Assembly: GCF_001437435.1 (NCBI RefSeq)
Contig: NZ_JQCB01000004.1
Coordinates: forward strand, 6,202-45,849
From: Furfurilactobacillus siliginis
GTDB taxonomy: Bacteria; Bacillota; Bacilli; Lactobacillales; Lactobacillaceae
Length of the DNA: 39,648 bases
Direction of reading: 5' to 3'
Both the position numbers and the translations under genes were made by a program. The notes under the pieces are model-generated. The model had not been told where the DNA came from, made no database searches, and worked only from the letters and a program-made list of their open reading frames with translations. Shown piece after piece: positions 17,429 to 26,279 of the stretch; positions within the stretch are counted from its first letter, which is position 1; every line of letters begins with the position of its first letter.

Positions 17429-17525
17429 GATTTTCAACAAATGAGAGTTTGCTGAAAATCATTAACATTTATCTTAAAGCAAAACGTGGGGAGAAACCAG
17501 TTTCGATTGGCTTTTCCTCACGTTT
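17429..17525 (-). terminator. Two hairpins between oppA and oppB (partial terminator or processing site)
   Basis: The first hairpin on the minus strand, AAACGTG (17525-17519) with CACGTTT (17488-17482), encloses an imperfect GGA/TCC extension and is followed by TTTTGCTTT. The second (17460-17453 with 17436-17429) is GATTTTCA/TGAAAATC with CAAA/TTTG inside. Such structures after a binding-protein gene commonly reduce read-through and protect the upstream mRNA. Confidence 0.65.
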
Positions 17526-17554
17526 CCTGTTAATCAAAATTGGTGCTTAATCAA

Positions 17555-19198
17555 CTACTTAACTTCAACGTTCTTGTAGTTAAAGTTAACCCCAGCTGAG
17601 TTGTAGATAACACCCTTCACGTAGCTCTTTTGAAGCATTGGACCGGAACCTGAAGCAGTTCCCCAGTACATTGGGATAACGCCAACTTCTTTGGTCAAGG
17701 TCTTTTCTGCATCAACTAAGTCGTTGTAACGAGCTTGTTTGTCGTTAGCGTCTTTGTCAGCAGAGTTCTTGATGTCAGTGTCGTATTGTTCATTTGCCCA
17801 CTTACCGTTGTTTTGGCTGTTGTCAGCTGTAAACAATGATGAGTATGTGTAAGGGTCGTTGTAATCAGCACCCCATAGCGTGATAACGGCATCGAAGTCA
17901 CCATTTGAAGACTTCGTTAAACGGTTCTTAAATGGTACGTTTTGAAGTGAAACCTTCACGCCAGGTAACTTTTCAAATTGTGATTGTAAGAATTCAGCGT
18001 TCTGCTTTGCAGTTGATGTATCGTCAGCCAGCAACGTGAAGTTCAAGTCAGAAATACCGGCTTCCTTTTCACCTTCCTTAAGTAGGGCTTTGGCCTTGCT
18101 CAAGTTGTGATCAGTTACGTCAGGTACTTGTGAATCCTTCGCAAAGTCAGCACCTGTTTGTGGATTCTTTGATAACTTGCTTGGAATCAAACCAGTGGCA
18201 GCCTTTGAACCATCCTGCAGCACGTTGTTGACCAATTGTTTACGGTCAAGTGACATGGATAGCGCTTGACGAATCTTTTGATTCTTAAATGCTGGTACCT
18301 TTGCTTCATTTAATTCCAAGTAGGCAGAAGTAGAGCCTTGGTAGTAAACATAATTCTTGTTATTCTTGTAGTTAGCTACTTGTGAACCTTGTAGCTGTGT
18401 CCGGTCAACCTTACCAGAGTTAAAGAGGTTTAACGCAGTGTTGCTTTCCTTAACCACTTGCCAGTTAATGGTGTTGGTCTTAACGGCCTGCTTGTCCCAG
18501 TAACTTGAGTTCTTAACCCATTTCCACTTTGTGTTAGTTCCAGTCCAGTCTTCAACCTTAAATGGTCCGTTGTAGACTTGCTTGTCAGCCTTCATCCCAT
18601 ATTGTGAACCGTACTTTTCAACAACCTTTTGGTCTTGTGGGAAGAAGATTGGGAAACCAAGTAACAACTTAAAGTATGGAATTGGTTTTTCTAAAGTAAC
18701 GTCTAACTTGTAATCGCCGTCCGCTTTAACACCTAATGATTTAACGTCAGCCTTCTTGTTTTGAATGGCAGTGGCATTCTTCACGCCTTCAAACAGGTAA
18801 GCATATTGTGACGCTGTCTTAGGATCATTGGTCCGTTGCCATGAATAAACGAAATCTTTGGCAGTAACCTTGTCTCCATTTGACCACTTAGTGTTTTTCC
18901 GCAAATCAAACGTCCAGTGCAAACCATCTTTAGAAACGGTGGTCTTAGTAGCCAAGGCGTTTTCAGGCTTAGAGTTTTTACCGATCCGGTAAATCCCTTC
19001 CTGCGTGTTCGATAAAGCAGTTAAAGATGAGTTATCCGTCACCTTTGAGGTGTCCAATCCAGGCATTTCTGCTGAAGTGGTTAAGTTCAGTGTTCCTTTA
19101 TGTGAGGAAGCACCGTTACTACCATTACCACACGCTGTCAGTGTCACAGCGGCAATAGCTGCAACAGCACCGAGTGCTAAAACTCTACGCAGTTTCAT
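17555..19198 (-). CDS. oppA: Oligopeptide-binding lipoprotein OppA (first system)
   Basis: This 547-residue extracellular substrate-binding lipoprotein captures peptides for OppBCDF. The N-terminus has a basic start, hydrophobic residues about 6-20 and the lipobox LTAC (lipid-modified Cys near residue 23), then a Gly/Ser/Asn linker. Family-5 solute-binding blocks follow: WSNGDKVTAKDFVYSW (about 107-122), KIRQALSMSLDR and the late YTYSSLFTADNSQNNGKW. GGAG lies ahead of the ATG and a near-consensus promoter precedes it. First gene of the operon. Confidence 0.92.
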   Translation of the reverse strand: MKLRRVLALGAVAAIAAVTLTACGNGSNGASSHKGTLNLTTSAEMPGLDTSKVTDNSSLTALSNTQEGIYRIGKNSKPENALATKTTVSKDGLHWTFDLRKNTKWSNGDKVTAKDFVYSWQRTNDPKTASQYAYLFEGVKNATAIQNKKADVKSLGVKADGDYKLDVTLEKPIPYFKLLLGFPIFFPQDQKVVEKYGSQYGMKADKQVYNGPFKVEDWTGTNTKWKWVKNSSYWDKQAVKTNTINWQVVKESNTALNLFNSGKVDRTQLQGSQVANYKNNKNYVYYQGSTSAYLELNEAKVPAFKNQKIRQALSMSLDRKQLVNNVLQDGSKAATGLIPSKLSKNPQTGADFAKDSQVPDVTDHNLSKAKALLKEGEKEAGISDLNFTLLADDTSTAKQNAEFLQSQFEKLPGVKVSLQNVPFKNRLTKSSNGDFDAVITLWGADYNDPYTYSSLFTADNSQNNGKWANEQYDTDIKNSADKDANDKQARYNDLVDAEKTLTKEVGVIPMYWGTASGSGPMLQKSYVKGVIYNSAGVNFNYKNVEVK

Positions 19199-19287
19199 AT
19201 CGCCAACTCCTTTGATTAGTTACTCTGGTAACTAGTGTCTTGACCTTCCGCAAACAAGAACTTTAAATTCCGAAAAGCTTGTTTAAT

Positions 19288-19316
19288 ATATTAAATGAGA
19301 ATTTAGTGAATGTCAA
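19288..19316 (-). promoter_or_regulatory. oppA promoter (first system)
   Basis: On the minus strand a perfect -35 TTGACA (19311-19316), a 17-bp spacer and -10 TAATAT (19288-19293) lie about 85 bp upstream of the oppA ATG. This should be a strong promoter. Confidence 0.8.
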
Positions 19317-19528
19317 ACAAGTTCTTCCCATTTATTACTAATCTCGTCAGCCAATTTAGTTTAGCCAACCCAAGGCGATTATATCAAGGCTTTGCTTTGT
19401 TGTCACACGATATGTAAGCGATTCCTAATCTTGCAAAATTCCATTAGCATTTTGTTATTTTTGTAAATTTGCGGGGATTTGATTAGAAATTTCATTTAAT
19501 CAGCATTATTGCGATTACAATGCTGTGT

Positions 19529-19707
19529 CCACCAACGCCAAGCCATTAGCAAGTTCGCATTCGCTCACCGTCGGCCAGCTGTGACGCCTTACCGCTTCGG
19601 TCTTTGCGAATTTCTTCGCAGCCCTCCGCTCTCGGCGCGACAGCTGGCCTCCATTGCTAATGACTTGGCGTTGGTGGAGTGCTGTCTGCCCTCTGGACAG
19701 ACAGCAC
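19529..19707 (+). repeat. Composite hairpin repeat A
   Basis: A large hairpin has a perfect 14-bp outer arm (19529-19542 with 19664-19677), TTAGCAA/TTGCTAA, then GGCCAGCTGT/ACAGCTGGCC and an apical TGCGAA/TTCGCA. A small hairpin (19679-19688 with 19698-19707) follows. The order large-then-small is shared with copies B and D. Internal-loop blocks such as TTCGCTCACCGTCG and CTTACCGCTTCGG are shared among copies although the arms differ. Confidence 0.85.
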
Positions 19708-19851
19708 AAGTGCCAGTTACCGATTAAGTAAGCAAACCAGAAACCGAACCTGCTTCAAATTCACTATATTCAAGTTAACAACCAAATACAGCATTAGTTC
19801 AGTATCACTAAGGTTAAACTGATCTGACGACAATTTTAGTTTAGTCCGTAA

Positions 19852-19918
19852 GTTTACTTGGGTACTAACGGTAAGCCACGCTGTGAATCGCGCCCGCGAG
19901 CGTAACTAGCTGTTACCC
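19852..19918 (+). repeat. Partial hairpin-family copy G
   Basis: AAGTTTACTTGGGTACTAACGG resembles the conserved flank beside copies D and F (TTTACTTNGGC...ACTGGG), and a hairpin ACGCT...AGCGT around CGCGCCCGCG follows. It is a degenerate match made by eye. Confidence 0.4.
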
Positions 19919-19922
19919 TAGT

Positions 19923-19953
19923 TTGAGGGAGACACTAAGCACTATGCTATACT
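19923..19953 (+). promoter_or_regulatory. hflX promoter (extended -10)
   Basis: TGCTATACT (19945-19953) is an extended -10 box; TTGAGG (19923-19928) is a possible -35 with a 19-bp spacer, tolerable with an extended -10. Confidence 0.6.
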
Positions 19954-19992
19954 TGTCGCAAAGCAGTTTTCATTTAGAAATGAGGGATGAAC

Positions 19993-21270
19993 GTGGCTGA
20001 AACCGCAATTGCACCAAAAGAAGTTATTATTGCTGGCTTGAATACCGGTGATCATAGTTTTGAATATTCAATGACTGAGTTAGCCAACTTAGTCGCGGCC
20101 AACAACATGGTCGTTAAGGAAGAGATTCGTCAAAGTTTAGAACGTCCACATCCAGGGACTTACTTTGGTAAAGGAAAAGTTGCCGAATTGTCTGAAATTG
20201 TTGCCAGTGAAAATCTCACAACCATCGTCACTAACGATGAACTGACTTCTTCACAAATTCGCAACATCGAAACCATCACTAAAGCAACTGTCTTGGATCG
20301 CACCGCCTTGATCTTAGATATCTTTGCTAACCGCGCCCAAACGCGTGAGGCCAAGTTACAGGTGCAAATCGCCCAGTTACAGTACCAGCTCCCCCGTCTG
20401 CACACCAGTGTTAACCAACGCCTGGATCAACAAACCGGTGCCGGTGGCGGGAGCTTTACTAACCGTGGCGCCGGTGAAAGTCAGTTGGAAATGGATCGCC
20501 GGACCATCAAGAACCACATTAAACACTTGCAAGAAGAACTTGCTGACATTACTAAAGCAAGTGAGACGCAACGTGTGCAGCGCGAAAAAAACGGCTTGCC
20601 AACCGTTGCCTTGGTCGGTTACACCAACGCTGGTAAATCGACGACCATGAATGGTTTGGTTCGTAAATATGGTTCCAGCGACGAAAAACAAGTATTTGAA
20701 AAGAACATGTTGTTCGCCACTTTAGATACCAGTGTTCGGCAAATTACCTTGCCTGATCAAAAGCAATTTTTACTCTCCGATACGGTTGGGTTCGTCAGCA
20801 AGTTGCCGCATAACTTAGTCAAAGCATTCCAGTCAACCTTAGCCGAAGCCGCTAATGCTGATTTGCTGATTCAAGTGGTTGATTATGCCGATGACAATAG
20901 TGATGCCATGATGGCAACCACTAATGAAACGTTGGCTTCCATCGGAGTTGCTGACATCCCCATGATCGTCGCTTTCAACAAAGCTGACATGACCGACGCT
21001 AAGTACCCTGTTCGTGAAGGCAAGCAGCTCGTTTATTCGGCCCGCGATGATACCTCACTTGAAGAACTCATCACGATGATTCGCGAGGAAGTCTTCCAAA
21101 ACTATCAAACGGTTACGCTATTAATTCCGTTTGATAAAGGAAACATCTTGAACTTTCTGAACGAAAAGGCACATATCCTGTCAACAGATTATGTTGCTGA
21201 GGGCACTAAAATAACCGTCGAACTGACAGATGAGTCAGCCCAACGGTTTAGCGAATACCGCGTCGATTAA
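19993..21270 (+). CDS. hflX: GTPase HflX
   Basis: HflX is a ribosome-associated GTPase that splits or rescues stalled and heat-damaged 70S ribosomes. The N-terminal domain carries the glycine-rich GTYFGKGKVAEL block; a coiled region with GAGGGSFTNRGAGESQLE follows, then the G domain: G1 GYTNAGKST (about 213-221), G3 DTVGFVSKLP, G4 FNKAD and G5 YSARDD. The GTG at 19993 is preferred because GAGGG lies 7 bp upstream, whereas the ATG at 19987 would directly touch it; the proteins differ by two residues (425 or 427). It stands alone between the two opp operons. Confidence 0.92.
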   Translation: MAETAIAPKEVIIAGLNTGDHSFEYSMTELANLVAANNMVVKEEIRQSLERPHPGTYFGKGKVAELSEIVASENLTTIVTNDELTSSQIRNIETITKATVLDRTALILDIFANRAQTREAKLQVQIAQLQYQLPRLHTSVNQRLDQQTGAGGGSFTNRGAGESQLEMDRRTIKNHIKHLQEELADITKASETQRVQREKNGLPTVALVGYTNAGKSTTMNGLVRKYGSSDEKQVFEKNMLFATLDTSVRQITLPDQKQFLLSDTVGFVSKLPHNLVKAFQSTLAEAANADLLIQVVDYADDNSDAMMATTNETLASIGVADIPMIVAFNKADMTDAKYPVREGKQLVYSARDDTSLEELITMIREEVFQNYQTVTLLIPFDKGNILNFLNEKAHILSTDYVAEGTKITVELTDESAQRFSEYRVD

Positions 21271-21282
21271 TATGATTAAAGA

Positions 21283-21406
21283 GCGTGAGACAAAAGTCGG
21301 GAAGTAGTCTGCACAGCGACTTGACTTTTGACGCACGTTTCCGCTATTGAAAATCAGAAAACAACAATGGACCTGTAGACATAATTAGTTATGTCCCAGG
21401 CCCTTT
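21283..21406 (+). repeat. Dispersed repeat R, copy R4 (shortened)
   Basis: It keeps the head (GAGACAAAAGTCGGGAAGT), then jumps directly to AGTCTGCACAGCGACTTGAC, a degenerate middle and a terminal ACATAA...TTATGTCCCAGGCCC hairpin with TTTTT after it (plus strand). It is located just 3' of hflX and fits as its terminator. Confidence 0.75.
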
Positions 21407-21423
21407 TTGAATACCGCAAACAA

Positions 21424-21450
21424 AAAAAGAAGCCAAAGTGGCTTCTTTTT
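21424..21450. terminator. Intrinsic terminator 3' of the second oppA
   Basis: AAAAAGAAGCC pairs with GGCTTCTTTTT around a 5-nt loop, 3' of the minus-strand binding-protein gene; A/T runs flank both sides. Confidence 0.85.
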
Positions 21451-21458
21451 GATTCCGA

Positions 21459-23234
21459 TTACTTCGTTGCAGCTGAATTAGATGTAAGTGCAATATCGGC
21501 AAAGAATTCTTGGTTTTGTGTAAGACTGGTGTAGTTCTTAACACGCTTGTTAATAGGCATGTAGTCAATTCCTTCATTACGAGGAATATATGCAGCTTGT
21601 TCGTTCATGTATTTCTGCCAACCATCAAATTGCTTCTTTTGGTAGCTACTGTTGAATGCCTTAGCAGAATCCATGTTGTTCAAGTATTGGGTGTTCTTGT
21701 CAGAAACAAAGTGTCCCATGTTCATCTGAGCGCCCTTACCGTAAGCCTGTGATTGTTCAGGTGCAGTGGCAACTGACCATGCAGCCAAGTACATATCATA
21801 TTTATCTGAGCTTGGTGCTTGCAGCATTGAATAGAAACTGTTCATTTCCATTGGCTTGCCACTCACGTACTTAACGTTCAAACCAACTTTCTTCCATTGT
21901 TGGAGGTAATCATCTTCAGCTGCTTGCAACGTTGAAGAACCTTTCATACAAGCAAACTTGATCGTCAATGGTTTGCCATCAGGTGTTTGACGCCACTTAC
22001 CGCTCTTCTTGTAACCCGCTTCATCAAGTAACTTGTTAGCCTTCTTGATGTTCAATGGGAAACCCTTTTCCTTGTCATTGTGTAGTTTGCCATAGAACTT
22101 TGGTACAAGCGTAGTTGCACGTTCATCTAAGCCATTCCCAAATTTCTTAGAAACTTCATCCTGGTTAATGGCATATGCCATTGCTTGACGTAGCTTAACA
22201 TTGGCCATCTTCTTGTTCTTATCGCTAACGTTTTCAGCCTTCTTGGTATCGAAGTGCCCAAGGTTAAACCCAAAGTAACCAAATGAACGTGACCGTTCGC
22301 CGAGGATCTTGTAGCCAGAGGTCTTCTTGATATCAGGATATTTAGAAGTTGGTAAAGTTCCCAAAGTGAAATCATACTTGTGTGACTTCAAAGCCTGCTC
22401 AATGGCAGAATCAGATACGACTTGAACCGACACGTGATCCACCTTAGGCTTGTTGCCCCAGTAATACTTGTTAGGTGAGAATGTGGTTGATTCACCGGCG
22501 ACGACCTTATCTAGCTTGTAAGGTGCATAGGTCAGTGGATTCTTACGAACTTGCGTAGAGGAAGCTAACTTAGCCATTGGGACATCTTTGATAGCGTGAT
22601 ATGGTTCAGCATATTCTGAGAAGTAGCCTGCTCCAGCATATTCCATCATTGGAGACATTTCCTTGAAGTGAATAACGACTTTCTTACCGTTATCACCATC
22701 AGGCAGTTCAATTCCTGAAATTGTCTTCGACTTGCCAGTATGGAACGCGTCCATCCCTTCGATCTGCCCCATTGCATCGGAGTAGTTTTGTGAAGTTGAA
22801 TCAGGAGCAGCCATAACTTCTTGTGCATACTCAACATCTTTAGCGTTCACTGGTTGACCATCAGACCACTTCAAATTGTCACGTAACGTAATTGTGATCG
22901 TCTTCGCACTCTTGTCCAACTTAAAGTTAGCTGGACCACCATTAGTAAACTTGTAGTCTTTAGTGGTGTTAAACAGATCTTGCGTCGATGGTGAGAATAC
23001 ATCACCATCTTCAGCGTTAGACAATAAGTTAGGATCACTGATCCCAGTGAATGGCGTATCGTTAACTTCAGCAATCTTTAGAGTGCCGCCTTTAACTGCT
23101 TTCTGTGTGTTGTTATACGCCTTTGGTAGTTTAACCGTCTTATCAGATGAGCTTTGACCGCCGTTAGAACAAGCAGCCAAGGTTAATACTGAAAGGGCAG
23201 CCATGCCAGCAAGTGCTAGTTTTGATTTTGACAT
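21459..23234 (-). CDS. oppA: Oligopeptide-binding lipoprotein OppA (second system)
   Basis: This is a 591-residue extracellular peptide-binding lipoprotein of solute-binding family 5. The signal has the lipobox LAAC (Cys near residue 22), then a Ser/Gly linker. WSDGQPVNAKDVEYAQEV, KLRQAMAYAIN and the 40-residue greater length than the first OppA resemble the lactococcal OppA type that takes long nutritional peptides. GGAGG precedes the ATG. It is the last gene of a D-F-B-C-A cluster but is separated from oppC by a terminator, so an own promoter is likely; I found no convincing box. Confidence 0.9.
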   Translation of the reverse strand: MSKSKLALAGMAALSVLTLAACSNGGQSSSDKTVKLPKAYNNTQKAVKGGTLKIAEVNDTPFTGISDPNLLSNAEDGDVFSPSTQDLFNTTKDYKFTNGGPANFKLDKSAKTITITLRDNLKWSDGQPVNAKDVEYAQEVMAAPDSTSQNYSDAMGQIEGMDAFHTGKSKTISGIELPDGDNGKKVVIHFKEMSPMMEYAGAGYFSEYAEPYHAIKDVPMAKLASSTQVRKNPLTYAPYKLDKVVAGESTTFSPNKYYWGNKPKVDHVSVQVVSDSAIEQALKSHKYDFTLGTLPTSKYPDIKKTSGYKILGERSRSFGYFGFNLGHFDTKKAENVSDKNKKMANVKLRQAMAYAINQDEVSKKFGNGLDERATTLVPKFYGKLHNDKEKGFPLNIKKANKLLDEAGYKKSGKWRQTPDGKPLTIKFACMKGSSTLQAAEDDYLQQWKKVGLNVKYVSGKPMEMNSFYSMLQAPSSDKYDMYLAAWSVATAPEQSQAYGKGAQMNMGHFVSDKNTQYLNNMDSAKAFNSSYQKKQFDGWQKYMNEQAAYIPRNEGIDYMPINKRVKNYTSLTQNQEFFADIALTSNSAATK

Positions 23235-23342
23235 GAAATTTCCTCCTCAATATGTGTCCCCAAATTATGTGAATATAATTGCAGAATTAATATAACGACT
23301 TTGAGTTTAGAACTTACATTAAGAAATGTAAAGAAATAAATG

Positions 23343-23374
23343 AAAAAAGTTCTCATTATTTTAAATGAGAACTT
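23343..23374 (-). terminator. Intrinsic terminator between oppC and oppA (second system)
   Basis: The 11-bp stem AAGTTCTCATT/AATGAGAACTT (23347-23357 with 23364-23374) is followed on the minus strand by a T-run. It lies 14 bp after the oppC stop and ends or weakens the oppDFBC transcript. Confidence 0.85.
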
Positions 23375-23388
23375 CTTTTTCCATTACT

Positions 23389-24342
23389 TTATTTGTCACC
23401 AAGCCGTTGTGAGGCATCAGCTGAGCGGCGCAGGGCTTGCCCAACATAACTAACAGCCAGACATAAAACGATGATCTCTAGTGCGGCAAAAAGCCAAGTC
23501 CACCAGTATTGGGTGATGTTAGTTGGATCGGTCGCATTGGCAATCAGCGTCCCTAAGGATGGTGTGCCGTTTGGCAACCCAAAGCCTAAGAAGCTAAGTC
23601 CCGTTTCAACCCCAAGATTACCAGCGAAGGCCAAGGTCATTTCAACGATGATCAACGAGGAAATATTTGGCATGATTTCCCGGAAGATAATCTTGAAGTT
23701 ACTCGTTCCTGAGGTCTTAGAGGCGGCTACGTAGTCCTTACGTGATTCTGCCAGTGCCCGTGAACGAATCAAACGAGAAGAGCCCATCCATTGGAACAGA
23801 CTTAAAATCAACGTCAACGTGATCGCATTGTAATTTTGAATAATTGTGACCAAGACGATGATGAACATCAACGTTGGTAGCATCAGCATAAAATCATAAA
23901 TCCGTGACATAATCATATCCGTCATGCCACCAAAGTAGCCGGAGATTAACCCGTAGGCAATCCCAAAGGTACCTGAAATCAACGTTAATCCAATTGCGAT
24001 TCCAATTGAATTACGTGATCCAACAATCAATAATTTCGCCACTGAACGTCCTGATGAATCAGCACCGAGCCAAAAATCAGGTGTGAATGGTTTATTAAAG
24101 TAATCCATGATATTAACTGCTTTATAACTACCTGCAGGAATGAAGAATGACGCAATGATTACGAATAAAATGAAGCCCACAACAATAATGGCAGAGGTTA
24201 AGGCAATTTTATCCGCCTTAAATTCTTTCCAGATAATTTGCCGTGACGAAGGTGTCGCAGTTGCTTCCGCTTCCTTGCTTAGCCGGGTTAAATCCTCGGC
24301 GGAAATTGACGATTTTTTGTTTAAAGGATCATTTTGAGCCAT
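23389..24342 (-). CDS. oppC: Oligopeptide ABC transporter permease OppC (second system)
   Basis: This is a 317-residue permease with a cytoplasmic tail of about 45 residues, TM1 (IALTSAIIVVGFILFVIIASFF), the WLGADSSGRSVAKLLIVGSR block and the EAA loop DYVAASKTSGTSNFKIIFREIMPN. About six transmembrane helices. It sits 12 bp after oppB and is followed by a terminator before oppA. It partners OppB in the channel. Confidence 0.92.
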   Translation of the reverse strand: MAQNDPLNKKSSISAEDLTRLSKEAEATATPSSRQIIWKEFKADKIALTSAIIVVGFILFVIIASFFIPAGSYKAVNIMDYFNKPFTPDFWLGADSSGRSVAKLLIVGSRNSIGIAIGLTLISGTFGIAYGLISGYFGGMTDMIMSRIYDFMLMLPTLMFIIVLVTIIQNYNAITLTLILSLFQWMGSSRLIRSRALAESRKDYVAASKTSGTSNFKIIFREIMPNISSLIIVEMTLAFAGNLGVETGLSFLGFGLPNGTPSLGTLIANATDPTNITQYWWTWLFAALEIIVLCLAVSYVGQALRRSADASQRLGDK

Positions 24343-24354
24343 TAGATTTACCCC

Positions 24355-25314
24355 CTATTCAATCCGGATTCGTGGATCTACAGCAGCCATGATAATGTCA
24401 GATAACAATGTTCCCAACATACTCAAAACCCCATACATCAATACAAGTGCAGTAATAACCGTGTAGTCACGATAGTTAATCGCACTCACGAACAATAGTC
24501 CCATACCTGGATAAGAGAAGACCGTTTCAGTATAAATTGAGCCGCCTAACAATCCAGTGATGGAATACCCAGCCGTCGCCGTAATTGGCAACAGTGAGTT
24601 TCTGAAGACGTGATGTTTAAAGACATCTTTGACAGGTACCCCTTTAGAACGGGCTGTCCGTACATAATCAGAATGGGTAGCATCAATCACTTCTGACCGA
24701 AGATATTGCACGATACCCACCAATCCGAATAAGGCCTGCAAAATCCCAGGTAGGATAATGTGTTGTAGCCTTGATATCACTGCTGGAAAACCACTGCCAA
24801 CGTTAGTACCAATCGATCCAGTTGTTGGGAACCAACCGAGCAAGTAACCAAAGATCCACAGTCCCATAACGAGGATAACGAAAAATGGGATCGCGTAGGT
24901 CACATAGGTGTACATCCGAATCGCATGATCACCACGTGAATTTTGGTGACGACCAGCATATAACCCCACTGGCAAACCAATTGCATAGGTCAAAACTGTG
25001 GCAAAGACCGCTAACCACAGTGTATTGATCGCCCGTTCGCCAACAATTCTGGTCACAGGTTCTTGGTATTCATAACTCATTCCCAAGTCACCGTGGAATA
25101 AATGCACTAACCAGTTCCAATACTGTTGGTACCAAGGATCGTATAAACCGTTGATCTTCATCAAATGATGAATGTGCGCCAAACTCGTATGTGGGTTAAT
25201 CGATCCGGTAAAGGGATCCCCAGGCATCGCTTTGGCCAACAAGAACACCAAAATACTCAAGACAAAGACTTCAGGAATGATGATTAAGACACGCCGTAAA
25301 ATTGTTTTCCACAT
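24355..25314 (-). CDS. oppB: Oligopeptide ABC transporter permease OppB (second system)
   Basis: This is a 319-residue permease. MWKTILRRVLIIIPEVFVLS begins TM1, AKAMPGDPF is the family's conserved turn, and the EAA loop is DYVRTARSKGVPVKDVFKHHVFRNS. It begins 2 bp after the oppF stop, implying translational coupling. The paralogue at 16456-17385 is clearly diverged, so the two systems are old duplicates or were acquired separately. Confidence 0.92.
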   Translation of the reverse strand: MWKTILRRVLIIIPEVFVLSILVFLLAKAMPGDPFTGSINPHTSLAHIHHLMKINGLYDPWYQQYWNWLVHLFHGDLGMSYEYQEPVTRIVGERAINTLWLAVFATVLTYAIGLPVGLYAGRHQNSRGDHAIRMYTYVTYAIPFFVILVMGLWIFGYLLGWFPTTGSIGTNVGSGFPAVISRLQHIILPGILQALFGLVGIVQYLRSEVIDATHSDYVRTARSKGVPVKDVFKHHVFRNSLLPITATAGYSITGLLGGSIYTETVFSYPGMGLLFVSAINYRDYTVITALVLMYGVLSMLGTLLSDIIMAAVDPRIRIE

Positions 25315-25316
25315 GA

Positions 25317-26279
25317 TTAATCAGCCTCCCGTTGTAGTTTTGCAACTTCATCCGCGGGTAAGGCAACCTTGTGGGTGCTAGTTACATCAAGCAACGGCAA
25401 TACCTTGCCGTCTTTATCATAGTAGCGTTGTTGATTTTCTTGGAATTCCTTTTCAACAGCTTCCCGCTTTGCACGGGCTTCTTCACGATGAGCGACACTC
25501 GTTTCAGGAATGGCTGATAATAACCGTCGTGTATAAATATGCATTGGGTGGTTATAAATATCGTCTCTGGTACCCATTTCGACAATTCTGCCACGGTGCA
25601 TGATGGCAATGTTGTCACACATGTGCCGGACAACCCCTAAGTCATGTGAAATGAACAAGTAAGAAACATTAAAGTCGCGTTGAATCTTTTTCATAAAGTT
25701 CAACACTTGGGCCTGCACTGATAAATCCAAAGCAGATACGGGTTCATCGGCCACAATTAATTTAGGATTCGTTGCAACAGCCCGAGCAACCCCGATCCGC
25801 TGCCGCTGACCACCTGAGAATTGATGCGGATACTTATATAATGCGTCGGCGTCTAAACCAACAATATCCAATAATTGCAAAACCCGCAGTTTTTCCTCAT
25901 CTTTACTCAGCTTGCCAAAATTGCGAAGTGGCTCAGCAATGATATCTTCGATTCGTTTCCGAGGATTCAAACTTGATAATGAATCTTGGAAAATCATCTG
26001 AACGTCTTGGTTATAGTCTAGTTTTTGTCGATTAGCAGACTTCGTAATGTCCTTTCCTTTATAAATCACCTGACCATGTGTGGGCTTTTCTAACCCGACA
26101 ATGCTTTTACCAGTCGTTGATTTACCAGAACCCGATTCGCCAACAAGCCCATACGTTTCCCCGGCTTCGATACTGAGACTAACACCATCAACGGCCAACA
26201 CTTCATCTGTTACCCGGTTCCAAAAACCAGACCGAATTGGGTAGTGGACTTCTAAGTCGTGCACTTCAATTAAGCTCAT
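25317..26279 (-). CDS. oppF: Oligopeptide ABC transporter ATP-binding protein OppF (second system)
   Basis: This is a 320-residue ATPase. Walker A GESGSGKS (about 49-56), Q-loop MIFQDSLSSLNP, signature SGGQRQR and Walker B LIVADE are intact, and an ISHDLGVVRH switch follows. It overlaps oppD by 4 bp (ATGA), so the two ATPases are translated together, as expected for a heterodimer. The C-terminal tail of about 60 residues is highly charged. Confidence 0.92.
   Translation of the reverse strand: MSLIEVHDLEVHYPIRSGFWNRVTDEVLAVDGVSLSIEAGETYGLVGESGSGKSTTGKSIVGLEKPTHGQVIYKGKDITKSANRQKLDYNQDVQMIFQDSLSSLNPRKRIEDIIAEPLRNFGKLSKDEEKLRVLQLLDIVGLDADALYKYPHQFSGGQRQRIGVARAVATNPKLIVADEPVSALDLSVQAQVLNFMKKIQRDFNVSYLFISHDLGVVRHMCDNIAIMHRGRIVEMGTRDDIYNHPMHIYTRRLLSAIPETSVAHREEARAKREAVEKEFQENQQRYYDKDGKVLPLLDVTSTHKVALPADEVAKLQREAD

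Larger units (their letters stand above)
19199..19992. other. Gene-free 0.8-kb region between oppA and hflX
   Basis: It holds the oppA promoter (19288-19316), the composite hairpin repeat A (19529-19707), a conserved repeat tail after it (about 19708-19735), a further partial copy near 19852-19895 and the hflX promoter (19923-19953). Nothing is recognised in 19320-19520 or 19740-19850. A short open frame inside repeat A is explained by the repeat. Confidence 0.7.

Noticed and set aside
19509-19727. Open frame on the plus strand (72 codons), and a similar one at 39243-39434
   Set aside because: Both only translate copies of the composite hairpin repeat. The similarity between the two products comes from the repeat, and neither has a ribosome binding site.
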